Of a DNA stretch of 64,000 nucleotides, positions 1 through 12,290 are shown piece by piece. Made by a program: the position numbers and the translations under genes. Every line of letters starts with the position of its first letter. The first letter of the stretch is position 1. The stretch spans positions 558,001 through 622,000 of the forward strand of contig JAOCPU010000014.1 in the NCBI GenBank assembly GCA_035772785.1. Direction: 5' to 3'. This DNA is from Phlebiopsis flavidoalba. Lineage: Eukaryota > Basidiomycota > Agaricomycetes > Polyporales > Phanerochaetaceae. The notes beneath the pieces are model-generated. The model was given only the letters and a program-made list of their open reading frames with translations, did not search any database and was not told where the DNA came from.

Positions 1-420
1 CACGCTCGTAGAGTGCACGCGTTACGTCTGTGGACTGATGATGGTCTGTGGAAGTTTACAGACGAGGCGCCGCGTGATCTCCCGATCGCGATAAACGGCG
101 CATCAGCTAGGATTGATGGCGGACCGGCTCATGCCGCCATGACGTCGGGATTTGATAGGAGGTTCAAGTTGAAAATTCAACTCTTCATCTTATCTTCTGG
201 CCGTCGAGGAACACTCATCGCGATGATGCTGCTATCGAGAAATGCACAGAAGTGTCTTGGTAGATGCGTTCGATTTACAAGCCATGTAATATACTACAGG
301 TTTATATGGGCTATTCATGATAGAAAGTCTAGATGATCACTAAGGTATACGATTTTCGAAATACGACGAACGTCAAGTGCCAAGACTCGAAGTCAATTAG
401 TTTTCCTCAAAACAGAGCTG
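1..420. other. Window edge, no confident gene
   Basis: A plus-strand frame of 107 codons is open at 13-336, but I recognise no family in it. It may be the 3' end of a gene cut by the window edge or chance. The stretch also holds the 3' flank of the minus-strand kinase that ends at 421. Confidence 0.3.
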
Positions 421-2327
421 TCAGTCCTCCAAGCTCATCCACTTGACCCCCATAGTGCCAAGGGCCTTGGAACTTGGTCAATTCTTGACCCAAACGTGAA
501 TCCTACCCAGATGCCGCGGTTCATGGGATCTTCATTCTCTTTCCACCTCCTCAACGTGCTTCTGCTTTGTCGCGCACCTCCTGGTACTTGGCCATATCCT
601 CCTCGCTCGAGAACCTCCCGTCGTCGAAAGTAGCGCGTGTCGGTGTCTGCGTAGAGCTCCGGTCCACGTAGGGTGCGTTCATATTCGCGCAATTCTTCCC
701 AATGTACACCCGCCACCCAGGGGTGGGTCTTGAGGTCGTCAAGAGACTTGTAGCGAATATCCGCGTGAGTGATCAGTCTACACACACAGCGTCAGGAAAT
801 AAACTCGAGGGCGAATGATGGAAGGCTGACTTAGTGATTAGGCTCCATGCTTCGTCCGACATGTTATACTCCTCGTCGTCTCCTTCATACACCGGCCGAT
901 TCAGATTCACTTCGGGCCATTTCTGCAGGTTCGTCCATGTTTCCTCGGTGCGACTGACCAGTGAAAGGAGGGAAACCAGCGAGGAGTTCAAACAAGATGC
1001 AGCCGAGGGACCAGTAGTCGACCGCGTACGTGTACGGCTTGTCCGCGCAGGACCTCGGGTGCCATGTAGTCGGGTGAGCCAACAATGGAGTCGGCCCACT
1101 GGGGGTTCTGACGCTGCATAGTCTTGAACATGGAGCGACGTTCCATGGTGGACCGCTGCAACAACACTTGTTTGTCTTTCACCTTGTCGAGCTACAAAAA
1201 GGTGAGCATGTGACAAATACTCAACACAAAAATGACTGACTTTGATGCGAAGTGATTCGATGCGTTGAGGGTTCAGCGCGCCTGTCGCAAGACCGAAGTC
1301 TGTTAGTTTTGACGTGGCCGATGGCGTCGAGGAGGAAATTCTAGGTAGCGTTGATGAGCGCAAGGATACTTGATAAAAGTGGTAACACTGACCTCGGGCT
1401 TGAGGTCTCGATGAATATATCCGAGCTTATGCAGCTCGTTGACGGCGACAAACATCTCCGTAGCGTAAGAAAAGCGAATATTTCTCGTGCATGATGCCGG
1501 TGTTGTTCAAGAAGGTACGGAAATCGCCACCCGGGACATACTCCATGGCCAGATAGACGTGAAGGGTGTCCTGGAATGCATACAGAAGGCGTACGAGCCA
1601 GGCGTCCTAGTGGCAGTCAAAATGTCACGTTTCGACCAGGGACGTGACGGATCTGGTCAGGATTAATTAGCGAAGGGGGCCAGCCAGGGCAAGAGACGTA
1701 TATACCTCGTCCATCTTCTGAAGTGTCTTCTTTCTTCATACGTTTCAGAGCACAGACCTCCCTGTCTCTTGTTTGCGAGCGAGGTAGACTTCACCATAGC
1801 CTCCCTGTCCTACTTGATGTGATGATGTGAAACTGCTCGACCCTAAGCTTTGCCCTTCGCCTTCGCAGAACAACACGCTCTTCTTCCACAGTACGACTTC
1901 CACTCCTTCTGATGCTCCGAATGGGTAAGTCCGCGGAACTTGGTGTCTTCGTCAAATTTGGCCCTGCGCTCCTTCCGTGCTGAGATGTACCCGAGATGCT
2001 GCAAAAAAGTAATAGTCAAGGAAGTCTGCATCGTCATCAATCGTCGGTATACGCACACCAGGACGAGTCAAACGCGACACTTACAAAGTTGTGCGACGGT
2101 GGCTTTGCGCTGCACCTCGGGGCTAGCCAGCAGCTTCCGGTGACGCGCGGGGAGATGTTGTCCTTCGCGGTCTCAGCGCGCGCGGTCCGCATGTGCACGT
2201 CTGATATCGAGCCTCTGGCAGTCGACATACGCACATCAGAGCTGTACGACATGTTGCTCTTGGCGGTATTCATGTGTATATCGGGATAACCTTGGTATAG
2301 GTTCTCCTTCATGCGTCTTCCAGCCAT
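421..2327 (-). CDS. Dbf2/Sid2-type NDR serine/threonine kinase (mitotic exit / septation network)
   Basis: AGC kinase of the NDR/LATS family, Dbf2/Sid2 branch. In yeasts this kinase acts with a Mob1 partner at the end of the mitotic exit/septation cascade. On the minus strand the order is correct: an N-terminal region from the ATG at 2325-2327; the glycine loop [14 protein letters not shown] near 1800; the DFGLATG magnesium loop near 1295; the activation segment [16 protein letters not shown] near 1050-1095; [20 protein letters not shown] near 970-1015; and the Dbf2-type tail with [15 protein letters not shown] and a terminal [11 protein letters not shown] before the TGA at 421-423. The [11 protein letters not shown] segment and EADMAKY-like tail are what separate Dbf2/Sid2 from Cbk1/Orb6. 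Several frame changes interrupt it, one just after the glycine loop. It shares a short divergent promoter region with Spc25. Confidence 0.85.
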
Positions 2328-2553
2328 GTCGTGAGAATTCGTGAAATCGTGGCAAGAGTGAGGTAGATAGAGAGACTATGGGTACAGTGACACGAAAATA
2401 AGGCAATGAGATGAAAGAGAGATGACTGTGAAAAGGAGAGATGCAAGTCCTCGGTTCGAACTCGAACACGCCACCACATCACGGAGACGCCCATGTTTCA
2501 CCACGCGTCAACAGCGCGCAGGACGCGACGGTTGTTGGTCTCCTACTGTCATC
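2328..2553. promoter_or_regulatory. Divergent promoter region between Dbf2-like kinase and Spc25
   Basis: Only 226 bp separate the ATG of the minus-strand kinase from the ATG of the plus-strand Spc25 gene, so both core promoters and leaders must lie here. I see no strong TATA box, as is common for housekeeping fungal genes. Bidirectional transcription is inferred from the layout. Confidence 0.5.
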
Positions 2554-3466
2554 ATGGGCCACGTTCTCCGCGATTTCCGAAACTTGATCTCGCCTCGATA
2601 CTCACACAGCAGAATCCCCAAATTGACTTGCGAATTGAAGCATACGAGGACTTCGACGCGTAACTTCCTGAAGGCCGTCTCGCGATATACACAGAATGCA
2701 CAGGCCGAGATTACACGAGGAGGAAGACATCACATGTCGTGTGAGAAGAAAAGGATCGCGGACAGGATACAGCATGTGGAGAATGAGACGAGCGCATGTA
2801 AAGTGAAGGAGCTGGAGCTTATTGCAGGTGAGTACCCGCGCTCTTGAGTGGTGGAAGTGATTGTTCACAGTGCGCTAGAACTCGAGAGAGAACGCGAGGA
2901 GAGGAAGGAAGCAGAACTGTCCGTTGCTGCGTTTGAGCGACAATTGTCATCAATCAAAGAACAATGCGCCTTACTTGACGTGGAAATTGAACAACGACGC
3001 GCCGTAGTCATGAATCTTCGCCGAGGTGTGTGTATGGGCCATGCCACTTGCCCTAATATCCGCACTTATGTGTCGCCGGACAGGAGCAGAGCGAGAGCGC
3101 GAACGATCAATTCTTGCTGCGAATGCTTCGCGCACGTCCCCGGAGTTGACCGAATGTGAATTTCTAGCTCTGCGCACAGTGGTCGAAGGCGTCGACGTTG
3201 ACAAGATCCTTGTGCGCTTTACACATGTTGATTCATCCGACCCGCAGCGAGAGTTCAGCATGGTAATTGACGTCTCAGGCGACTCATACAAAAGGTATGT
3301 GTATTTGTTACTTTCATGGTCCACTTCTAAGCGATTATCAGTGCCGACGACAAGCCCATTTTTACCCAATTTACCTATACTACTCGGCGAACTCAACGAA
3401 ACGAAGGATATCTACGTGTTCATCAAGCAGGCTAGACAGGCTTTCGAGAATCTAGTCGCAAGATGA
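2554..3466 (+). CDS. SPC25: Kinetochore protein Spc25 (Ndc80 complex subunit)
   Basis: Spc25 pairs with Spc24 at the inner end of the Ndc80 complex, linking spindle microtubules to the centromere. The N-terminal part reads LDLASILTQQNPQIDLRIEAYED near 2580-2655 (one base off the ATG frame). A long heptad-rich coiled coil follows (KVKELELIA, then LELEREREERKEAELSVAAF near 2870-2930). The globular C-terminal Spc25 domain reads VVEGVDVDKILVRFTHVDSSDP, REFSMVIDVSGDSYK and VPTTSPFLPNLPILLGELNE. Introns are visible at 2828-2870, about 3025-3085 and about 3295-3340. The stop is at 3464-3466. Family length (about 230-260 aa) fits the span. Confidence 0.88.
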
Positions 3467-3637
3467 TATCGCGACCCCTGATCTCATCCTCTCGTATGCA
3501 TCACACTCCGTTCTACTGCATATCCTCACCTTCATCGTGCTTTCCAGCACTGTTTTACAGCCTCTTCTCGCGCACTGGATACCCATTTGTATTCTAGTTC
3601 TGTATCGCTAACGAGTATCACTTTCCTAACAAGATCT

Positions 3638-5156
3638 TCACCCGCCACATAGAGTCCAGATTTTCGAGCTATGCACACATCGACTCAGGTTCACAGTGGA
3701 TTGCAGATTCGCGACAGGCTCACGAATTTCACGAAGCCGTCTTCCCTGACCACTTCCGCCCACCAGCGCCTCCAGCTCTATTTTCCCGAGATCGTAAATA
3801 CTAGAGAGTTTCTGGAGGATCGGCGCAGCAAAACTACTTCCAGAAGCCATCGATGTCCATAGGTACAACCTGGGAGTCTAGTTGAGCGTTGGCGACTTCT
3901 GGCGAGGTTATAGGCATGGGCACGGGCATAGACATCGGGTTTGCTTCAACAGGGGTGGCAGCCAGCGACAAAGACAAAGCGGGTCCAGCTTCAAGTACAG
4001 ACCGGACGTGTGTTTCTTTCTCGAGAGGATGCAGTCGAGATAACATTGAGAGTCTCCGTTTCAGGTACGAGCGGACTTTGTCATCGTCATGGGAAGACTT
4101 GATGGGAGGCTGGTGGACGAGACGGTGCCAGGATTGCAAGTTGGTAAGGATATTTTGTTACCATGGCATTGTTGCTCGTATTAGCAAATTCCGAATGCTC
4201 CGCGGGTAACCAGAGCGGATATAGCCATGCGCTGCGCACGAAGACGGAGATTTGTCACCTGGCCGACGCTGGTCGATCGCTATAGTTGCCGCAGGCCGCA
4301 AAGAGGATTTGGATAGAGCTACTGCAGATACAGGCAAAGGAGGCGGTGGCATTTTGGTAGAATCCGAAGCTGTAGGCCGAGAATCCTGATTGTTTAACCA
4401 TAGTCGAGGCACGGACAAGAGAAGGCTGTGCGGGTGGGTTTTGCTTTGCATGGACAGACATGCCGAATGGCTTCTATAAAGCTTGAAGCATCGCTTTGGG
4501 ACTGAAAATTCATCTGAAAGCGGGCGATAGGTCTTTTGACAGCATATAGTCAGCATACATCTAGTGGTGGAAAGCTTTGGTAACGAGTTCAGTGTCACCA
4601 ACCGGGCTGTCACATGGCGTCTTGGGATGGATGTATCGTATACCCAACAACTGCCTCGCGATAAACGGCTTTCAAAGGTAGTCCGTGGGCAGAGAAGCTT
4701 GGCTGGCTTGGAAATACTCGAGAATGAAAGGAGTTTCGATGTCCTCCTAGCATAGGCGTCCATGAACGTTTTTTCTTGGAAGGGCACAATAGACATGAAG
4801 ACGACTTCTACAGACACAACAGAACATCACTCTGCTCAATCTGCTGCTCCGCCATGTCCGGAGTTAATCGACCACGATATTCGTACACGGTAAGATTCGA
4901 GCTCTCCGTTCGCGGACTTTTTCATGTCGAGCATGAGGCGAATGACGGGGTTGGTGAAGTGCTGCCACTCTGGTTCGGAGCTGTGAGTCTTATTTATTTG
5001 TGCTGGATATGCCCTAGAGTACTTGGTAAGAATGTAAGTAGCAGTGGAGGTTGTGGACATCGACATGATTGTGGTGGTCAACGGTGTGACGATCCCCTCT
5101 GGCACTGTCACGTAGAAGAGATGAGCGCCGGCGTCTGGTGTGGCGTCGTCCGGCAA
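3638..5156 (-). CDS. Unassigned multi-exon protein candidate
   Basis: I do not recognise this gene. Several minus-strand frames follow one another with protein-like composition: from an ATG at 5156 (MPDDATPDAGAHLFYVTVPE), through 4836-5120 (SEPEWQHFTNPVIRLMLDMK), a Ser/Pro-rich middle at 4260-4470, and a C-terminal part with KVRSYLKRRLSMLSRLHPLE near 4000-4080 and a Met/Pro-rich stretch near 3910. Length, composition and position between two plus-strand genes suggest a real gene of roughly 350-450 aa, but exon borders and product are not resolved. It could be two genes or partly non-coding. Confidence 0.35.
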
Positions 5157-5304
5157 GAGCCGGAGATCAACTGATGAGGCCGTGCAATTGGGAACGGCTC
5201 GGTCACTCTTCCGACGAGACTTTGATCTTCATGTTAAAGCGCATCCTTCGTCTGTGCTCATCATAAAGACAAGCGACTGGAATGGTGGACATAAAATCTG
5301 TAGT

Positions 5305-7905
5305 ATGTCTCAATCTTACAATGCAGTGGTATACATAATTAGGTTCAGCCTCCAGTTTCAGAGGACTTTTTTCGACTGGCTGGTCCGCTATAGAAGACTA
5401 TGTGCAGAAGCATGATTCGCGCACTGTGAAAGATCACGCGGAGGATATCGATACCCTTCTAGTCTTTGTACGTGACATGAACTGCTGCTACCTTTCGAAA
5501 TCTGAAATTTTATGGTAACAGGGTGGCCTTTTCTCTGCGGTAGTTAACCGCCTTTGTGGTTGAGACTTACACACTGCTGCAAACCAGCCACACGAGCACG
5601 CAGACCACAAATGCGCTACTCTTGGAGATCGTTACGGAGATATCTTCCCAGCTACGTGCATTTCAAAAACGACGGCCACGGTTTCCACAACGTCACCTTT
5701 CACTCCATCATCATCTGCCCGCTGCGATCAACACGTCGCGCTCTTTCTTTCCTGAGTCTTGTTCTAAGCTTGGCCGCGGCGCGCTATTTGGCATTTTGGT
5801 CAAGCAGTGGCTTCGCGAATATATGCGATGGAACTCTTCTTTAGCCAGTCCCAGGGAAAATATCCTTGTTGCGCCAGATACGTTTCGAGGCTTGGGAGGA
5901 CTGGCATGTCACCACTACAATTTCGGCCATACCTGCCCTGCTGGAGCTTGCCATGATACTGTTCCTATCTGGGATTATTGTGCTTCTATGGACCCTGGAC
6001 TCTGTCGTTGCTATAGTGATCACAGTGGCATCGGCGTTTTTCCTGGGTGCAGTCTCGGCTTGCACCATCCTCCCAGTCTTCTTCCGACGCTGTCCCTACA
6101 AGTCTCCGACAGCATGGGTGTGCGTTACATTGGCAGAGACTCTACACGCTAATTGGTATCAGAACTCGGCATCTTTGCAGGAAATTGCGCGGGTAAAGAC
6201 AAACATACGTCTACTATCGATTGGGATTGGCGTATCTGGACAGCCGTCAATGCACCGAAGGTCGCCACGGATTGGAGAGAACGAGAGAGAGAATTTCAAA
6301 TCTCTGATATCCTCCACGAGCCCAAAGTACAGAAAGCGAAGTGCATCGTGCCATGGAAGACATCATTCATCTAGAGAAGATGGGAATAGACGAGGGTGGC
6401 TCCTCAACACGGGAATCCAGGCGAGGATTCGCGCGCATACAGACATCCTTGGCCAGCTTAAAAGACCTCAACGAGCTTTCCATTCTGTTTAGGGCCCTCA
6501 ATTTGGGTCAACAAGGCCTCCGACGATGCACGAATTCGTACACATATTGCGGAAGCTATGGACACAATTCACGCAAAGCAACCCGAGACACTGGAATCGT
6601 CGCGTGCCATCACCAACACCTCTGACTGGTGTCTGATATGGGCATTACAGGAGGGTAGTCCTCGACACGCTACGCGCGCGCCATATTTCCTTGTGATGGA
6701 GAGCCAGCGGGTGTCACGATAATCCAACATAGGGTGCGCGCGAGATGTGGATTCGAGAACGCGTGCGGACTATGGGGGAGCCTCGCACAATAGCAAGGAT
6801 CAGACAACGAGTCCGTTTCGGGACAGTCAATCTTTCGACACCCGATGCTCACACACTGCAGCGCTAACTGGCGTATCTCATTGACTCCGACTTACTTTTC
6901 GTCGCTGCGTAGTCTTCAGCGCGAGGTTGAGAATTCGCGCAACACCATTCCGCTGGCCATGGGTCGCTTCTCTCCCTCGAACTTCTGTCGGTCCTCGGAT
7001 GCATTCACTCCAACCGACATATTACCTGTTTCCCGGCTCACAGCTGCGTGGTGTGCAGTACATCATCAATAGTAGTGAGTTGAAGCAGACTCTGGACATG
7101 CGGTTTCCTGGCCTCAGGTCGTCTGCACTGCTACTGGCATGCCGATAGCCAGAGTTCTCGCCGATGATGGTGTATTCACCCGTAAGCACATTTGTGTGCA
7201 ATTCTGAAACTGAACTGACTTCTTACCTTAGTTGTAGCGGACGAAAATCGAATGAACTCGTTTTCTCATACGCTTCCTTGATCAGCTCCTACTTCAATTC
7301 CGAAATTGAGACCTACGATGCTGAAGATCGCCATATATTTGCACTCCTCGCGACTGAGTGGATCCTGCATTTCCATCCCCCGCAGCGAAACTCCAATGTC
7401 GTTCTCGCTAGCAGAGAGCGTGCTTAACAAAATGGCAGACGTGGCAGAGTGCTCTCTGCGGCTTCTCACGCCGAACTGCGGATGTTACTTCGGCCTTCCA
7501 TGGATAGTGGCTCTTTGGAGCGCCCGGGAGCAACATTTCTCTGCTTCGCTGAGCCCATCGAGCCATCGTGCATATATCCGTCTTATGCACGTCCTGGCGC
7601 TCTCGCATGAAAGAGGGCTTCTGACGGGCTTTGAAGAGCGACAACATCGCGAGCTTTCCATCCTGGCGCACAGCGTCTATCCCCGCTCTCTGTCAAGATG
7701 ACGACTGTCTGCTCTACACAGGCACTCATACATCCGAGGAGGTATAGATCCCAAAGTAGGACCGTCATTGGAGCAAAACCAACTAGCACACCTCCCTTTG
7801 TTTGTGATGGCTATGGACGATCACCACAGTCGCCGACTCTCAAACGCGCGCTGGTGCGGGAGCATGTGGATTGTCTATCATGTACAAAATATTCACAAGT
7901 GCTGA
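5305..7905 (+). CDS. DUF6535-domain membrane protein
   Basis: DUF6535 proteins are a large agaricomycete-specific family of unknown function with several membrane helices near the N terminus. Family signatures are clear: VKDHAEDIDTLLVF near 5430-5475, then an intron (about 5473-5520), then AGLFSAVV and FVVETYTLLQ. Next come a spacer, WSSS/LREYMRWN near 5800-5835, and two hydrophobic helices in the open frame at 5866-6140 (IPALLELAMILFLSGIIVLLW and VVAIVITVASAFFLGAV), ending FFRRCPYKSPTAW. DWREREREF near 6270 is the start of the helical repeat-like C-terminal part typical of the family. The C terminus is poorly resolved; a plausible stop is at 7903-7905. The proposed start is the ATG at 5305, followed by a short first exon. 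Frames change repeatedly. Confidence 0.7.
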
Positions 7906-8039
7906 AGGGTAGTTACATAAAGTACCCTTGGAAGCAATCTTTTAATCGGATGATACCCCTCTAACGATACCGAGAGTGAAAGAGAACAGTGGTAGGTCGG
8001 ATGAGACTCGATCCTTCCCACTTAACCTCTGTAGGCAGC

Positions 8040-9876
8040 TTAGTAGCATTGAGAGTAGTCTTTAAAAATGATTAGTGGACCACTCGTGGTAGGGGAAAGG
8101 AGTGTTACTCACAGGGGTTGACGACGTGGCAGGTGAAGCCGCTGGCGTGCAAGTTGTCGAGCCAGAGTAGCCAGTACCACCGCCATTGACCCCACTGAGC
8201 GACGGCTGAGCCAGAGGAGCAGACGCAGCGGAGGAATCGAGGATGCTGAGCTGCTGGCGGAGGACGAGCCGCTGCCAGAGCCACTGGAGCCGCTGGAGCT
8301 GCCGTCTGAACGTCGAGCCGATATCGCCGAACTTGATGTTGGAGAAGGTAACGGACGAAGTTGGGGACCTGGGACTCGACGTCGGCGGGGCGCCGTGACA
8401 CAGAGGTGGGTGGCACATGCTGCCGCGGGCAACTCCGGGGGGTGGAAGCGGACTTGTCGGTGGGGTAGTCGGAGTCGAGCCAAAGCATGTTTGCCGCCTG
8501 TGTGGTCGTCCCAAATGGAGCGAGCGAGAGCACCATTCCGGCAGTCAGAGCCTTGCCAACCTGCGCAAGACCGCCCTTCTGCGAGAAATACGGGGTATCG
8601 CCAAATGCGGTTTTCTGCGGACCATATGTAAGCAATTGAGCATATGCATACAATAAATCTCCTTACCTGCTGGGTGCAGAACGACTCGGTGATGGAGTTG
8701 ACTTCGCGTCGACGCCGGGGATGTTGACCTTGGAGTTCTGGATGACCTTGCCGCACCTGGACGTAAAGACGGCGGATCTCGGACGGAGAGGGGTACGGTG
8801 AGAGGTGTTGTCGCTGCGTCAGGAAACTGGGTGACGACGGTGAAGGGCTTGCTGGTGTCGACGGTCAAGCACACCTTGCCGAGGAAGGTGGGTGTCACCC
8901 ATGCGGTAGGAGTTGAAATCGCAGCCGTCACCGTCACAAAGGCCCAGTGTTGCGAGCACAGTCATCACCGGAGCACCGTGTCTGGTCGGTGGCAGTGCAG
9001 GGTGAGGGGTGTATGCTGCCGCATCGTTGTTGGCCTAATGGTGTCGAAGAAAACACAAAAGAAAATAAGAAAGGGCTTGTAAGTTTTCAGATAGAGTGAA
9101 CGAACCTCCCAGATATCCATCTCTGTGCAGCACGAGCCGTAGTTGCCAGTGCCCGAGTTGGCGTCAGGTACCAGTCCAACCCTCAACGTTAGCCATCGTA
9201 TGCGGGGTCAGATCTAGTCGTAAAGCGCGATATCCATAGCGTACCTCTCCGTTGATGAACTTGATGTCCCTGGGGCACTGCGAGTCACAGTAGCCGGTAC
9301 CGTACTTGGCTGCCAGCCTTGTTGCCGCTGAAGCGAGACATGCCACCATCGGCATCATTTGGCTGAGGTAGAGAGCACCGGAATTCTTGAGACCGCAAGG
9401 GAGGTTGGACTATGTCAACGTCGAAGGTGAACTCCTGGTTGAGAAGCCTTGAACAACTCTGTAGGTGGAGTCGTCGGAACATGAGGTTAAACCACGGGAG
9501 ACCGACGTTCTGAGAGCCCCCCCGGTCACGAACTTGAGATCCGGTCAGCGCGTTGCCGGAAGTGGTGATACCGTAGGTGCCGCTGTAGTCGGCGCCATCG
9601 AGAGCGCAGTTACTTGGCACAGGTCACACCGTCCAGGGCAAAGAGTTCGCGTCCCATGTGTTGCCGGTGTAGCAGTTGGTGTAACGGTGGTGGTGTGGAC
9701 CCAGCGCCAGTTGGCGTCGAGGACAACCTTGGTGTTCTGAGTCGTGCAGCAACGCTAGCGGTACACTTCTGCGACGGTAGGGTCGGGTGGACTTCGGCCA
9801 TGTTGGTGCCGGACCTGTTGGCCGGACACCATGGCGAGGAGTGCGAAAGAGACGAGGGCGGCGGTGCGCGGAACAT
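8040..9876 (-). CDS. GH7 cellobiohydrolase (reducing-end) with C-terminal CBM1
   Basis: Secreted exo-cellulase that releases cellobiose from cellulose chain reducing ends. From the ATG at 9874-9876 a signal peptide leads to the GH7 core: [12 protein letters not shown] near 9700-9740, [16 protein letters not shown] near 9560-9600, NQEFTFDVD near 9410-9440, [20 protein letters not shown] near 9250-9310. The catalytic motif EMDIWE lies at 9106-9123, split by an intron from ANNDAAA. Then come [51 protein letters not shown] and [13 protein letters not shown] Ser/Gly-rich linker (about 8190-8310) leads to the CBM1 ([20 protein letters not shown]). The last intron (about 8057-8114) precedes YYSQCY and the stop at 8040-8042. 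Roughly 510-520 aa is usual for the family. Indels are frequent: at least four in the first 70 codons. Confidence 0.93.
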
Positions 9877-9878
9877 GA

Positions 9879-9937
9879 CTAGAATGCGCAGACGACTCAG
9901 TACGGTTCATTAGCCGGATCCTTACAAGAACTCTTAC
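9879..9937 (-). other. Leader (5' UTR) intron of the GH7 gene, abutting the start codon
   Basis: On the minus strand a consensus donor (GTAAGAG, 9937-9931) and a CTAATG branch-like element are followed by the acceptor TTCTAG ending at 9879. This 59-nt intron stops two bases before the ATG of the cellobiohydrolase. Size and signals match the coding introns of the same gene. Confidence 0.55.
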
Positions 9938-10092
9938 CTGGCGACCGATGACGAGCTGTCCGGGTTTGGGATTTTGGAGGAGCTTGTGCCTTCCTACAAA
10001 AACTGTGAGACGGGAGTTGGAAGATGAACTGCAGTCAACTCACAATGAGAATGGAGGTGAGAGCTCTGACTTTTGACGCACTCTCCACCCGG

Positions 10093-10100
10093 CTTTTATA
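10093..10100 (-). promoter_or_regulatory. TATA box of the GH7 cellobiohydrolase gene
   Basis: Reads TATAAAAG on the minus strand, 217 bp before the ATG. With a start site about 30 bp downstream, the leader would be about 190 nt including the 59-nt intron at 9879-9937. A strong TATA element is expected for an inducible, highly expressed secreted enzyme. Confidence 0.6.
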
Positions 10101-11479
10101 TTCGCGGACCCGTGGGTCAGAGTGCAGTTAATGATCCCGTGAACGCATAAATAACGTGTACGACACACTGGCCCCGGACAAACTCTGACTTGCTGACGAC
10201 CTTGAACCGAGAATTTGGAGACAAAATGACAAGACGAGTAGCAACCCGTCGGGTGACGGAAAGAGCGTCGCGAGGACCTCGTGAGTCGAGACGGACAAAC
10301 TGCCTCCGCTCTAGTACTTGCTGTCCAATAACAGGATATGGATCCGTGTGAGTTACCGCCGGGACTTGGCCAAGCGACATCTCGCGCGTAACGAGCAGCA
10401 CGGGGTCAGAGTATTCGTAGGCGTTACCGGCGCGGGCGACACAAATTGATGCCTCTTTAGACACGACGGTGATAGTATGATGCGGTTAAACCACGGTAAA
10501 GAGCGGTCGCGCGCCGTGGTCACGATGTCGAAGGTCAGGCAGGTAGAACTGTCGGCTTTGCATACGGATCCGGGGAAATTGACTGTGACGGTTCAATTTC
10601 GGATGGCGCACAAAGATTGATGGTAAGGACCTTGAACGGTATCCACGAGCGCGGTATCTGTTTTTTTTTAAGGTAAGAGGAGGTTATGTCAAGAAGCCGG
10701 AGTGATCAGATGCTGGCAGCGCATCCTTAGCCGCGCAGCGGTCCGGTGGGATATGTGGCAAGCCGTCCTTGGCGGCGAATGCACGTTCTAGACCCTGGTA
10801 GGCAACGTGAAGAGTGCACCATGTTTTAGCCCCAACAAGCAATCATAACATTCGCATGAAATAACGCCAGTTGAGTATGAGCAGAATGACAGCAAGCTAC
10901 GGACCTTCGTTGCGCATCTTGTCGAGCATTTATGTCGGCTAAAGGTAGGGATATCTACGCTGAGGATCTCGTTACACAAAAATGGGGCCGATGAAAGGGG
11001 TCCGAGCATATGCCAGCGGCCTAGAGAGCATCCTCGTAAGGCCGAGTTGGAAGCGCACAAGCCAAGCAACGCACCAGAGGACTTCTTGACCCTCACATCG
11101 ACCTATGCCTGCTACCGTTCCTATCCAGCAACCATGACCCTTCGCTACTGTGTTTTGTCTCCATCTTGTCCAGTCGAGAGTGGAAGGATGGCTCGCGAAG
11201 AAGTGCTTAGAAGATCAGGGGCCTAGTCGCAACGAAAGGAGGAACGTAGGGTGATGTGAGCCGACGCTACGGTGAAGGGACAAGGGGGCATTGGGAAACT
11301 CACCGTGTCCTAAGAGTCAGCCCGGACGTTTTATCTAAAACGGTGGGGAAATATAGTAGCTTCCCAAGTGACCGTGAAGCTTCGAGCGGGAGTGGGATCA
11401 AGAGACGGCCTGATAGTCACGGCTGCTATCGTGAGCAGCTTTTATATCTGCATCCGTTCAACTAAGGTTGAGGTAAGGT
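10101..11479. other. Intergenic, upstream of the GH7 gene; no gene seen
   Basis: Only short frames without recognisable motifs occur here. The part next to the TATA box presumably holds the upstream control region of the cellulase gene. I could not assign specific regulator sites with confidence. Confidence 0.4.
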
Positions 11480-12290
11480 TTATAGAAGACGTCTACACAT
11501 TCATTTACGGAGCATCTTACCTGTACAGATGACCATTTTGAAACTGTTATCGATTCAACGGTCGTGTGGGACCCAGAAAGTGCAATCGCAAGGCGTCATA
11601 TGGGGACTGTAAGAGTGTTGACATCTTATCGTCGGACACCGTAAAATCGCCGTATACTGTGTGACGATCCGATGAGCTAGAGCACGAAGCATGTGGCAGG
11701 GTACAGTGAAAAAAGACTTGGCCAATATCAATTGTATCAGGTGTCAGCTGGAGTAGAATGCGCACAGGACCGAGACATGCGTGCCATATGCAAACAGAAC
11801 TCCGCTAAGGCCCTATACTTGACACATACCGGAATGAGTTGAAGTTACCGGCGATCCAGAAATAAGCGTTCGTACTCACCACAACATCGAGTCCAACGAA
11901 GAGGTTTTTGGGATGCATCTCTTGACATTCATACGCGCCAAGTGAGTGTCATTAGCAACACCGTAGAGCGACGCGGATCACACCAGGGTTTGTCCTTCAT
12001 GGCCAGTAGGTAAGTTGACGACATCCCAAGTTATCGCTTACGAAGTATTCTTGTACGAGCATTATCCTCTCCGTTGACAGTAGTGCACATGTTCTGTTAC
12101 CAAAGCACATTACATGATCGTGCACTAACTGTAGCCTCCACAAGACAATTTCAAGTAGCAATGAAACCTTCCTGCCGACTGCCATTGTTACTATGTATCG
12201 GGTCAGTAGCCGCTGTCTCAAGCGCAACTGAGCGTACTCACCAAGGTATAGGCTCACCCGATGCACGCAAACTTGCTCGAAATGCAACAT
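11480..12290 (-). CDS. Possible spliced gene, product unknown
   Basis: Minus-strand pieces with protein-like composition and plausible splice signals: HPKNLFVGLDVVVSTN and FWIAGNFNSFR near 11840-11915, followed by a GTATGT donor; then DTIDIGQVFFHCTLPH and VYGDFTVSDDKMSTLLQSPY in the frame at 11547-11765. I recognise no family. The first exons (toward 12290) are uncertain. It may be a small secreted or cytosolic protein, or chance frames. Confidence 0.3.

Noticed and set aside
2440..2475. GGTTCGAACTC resembling a tRNA B box
   Set aside because: No matching A box, acceptor stem or anticodon arm at the right distance upstream, and the region is the leader of Spc25.
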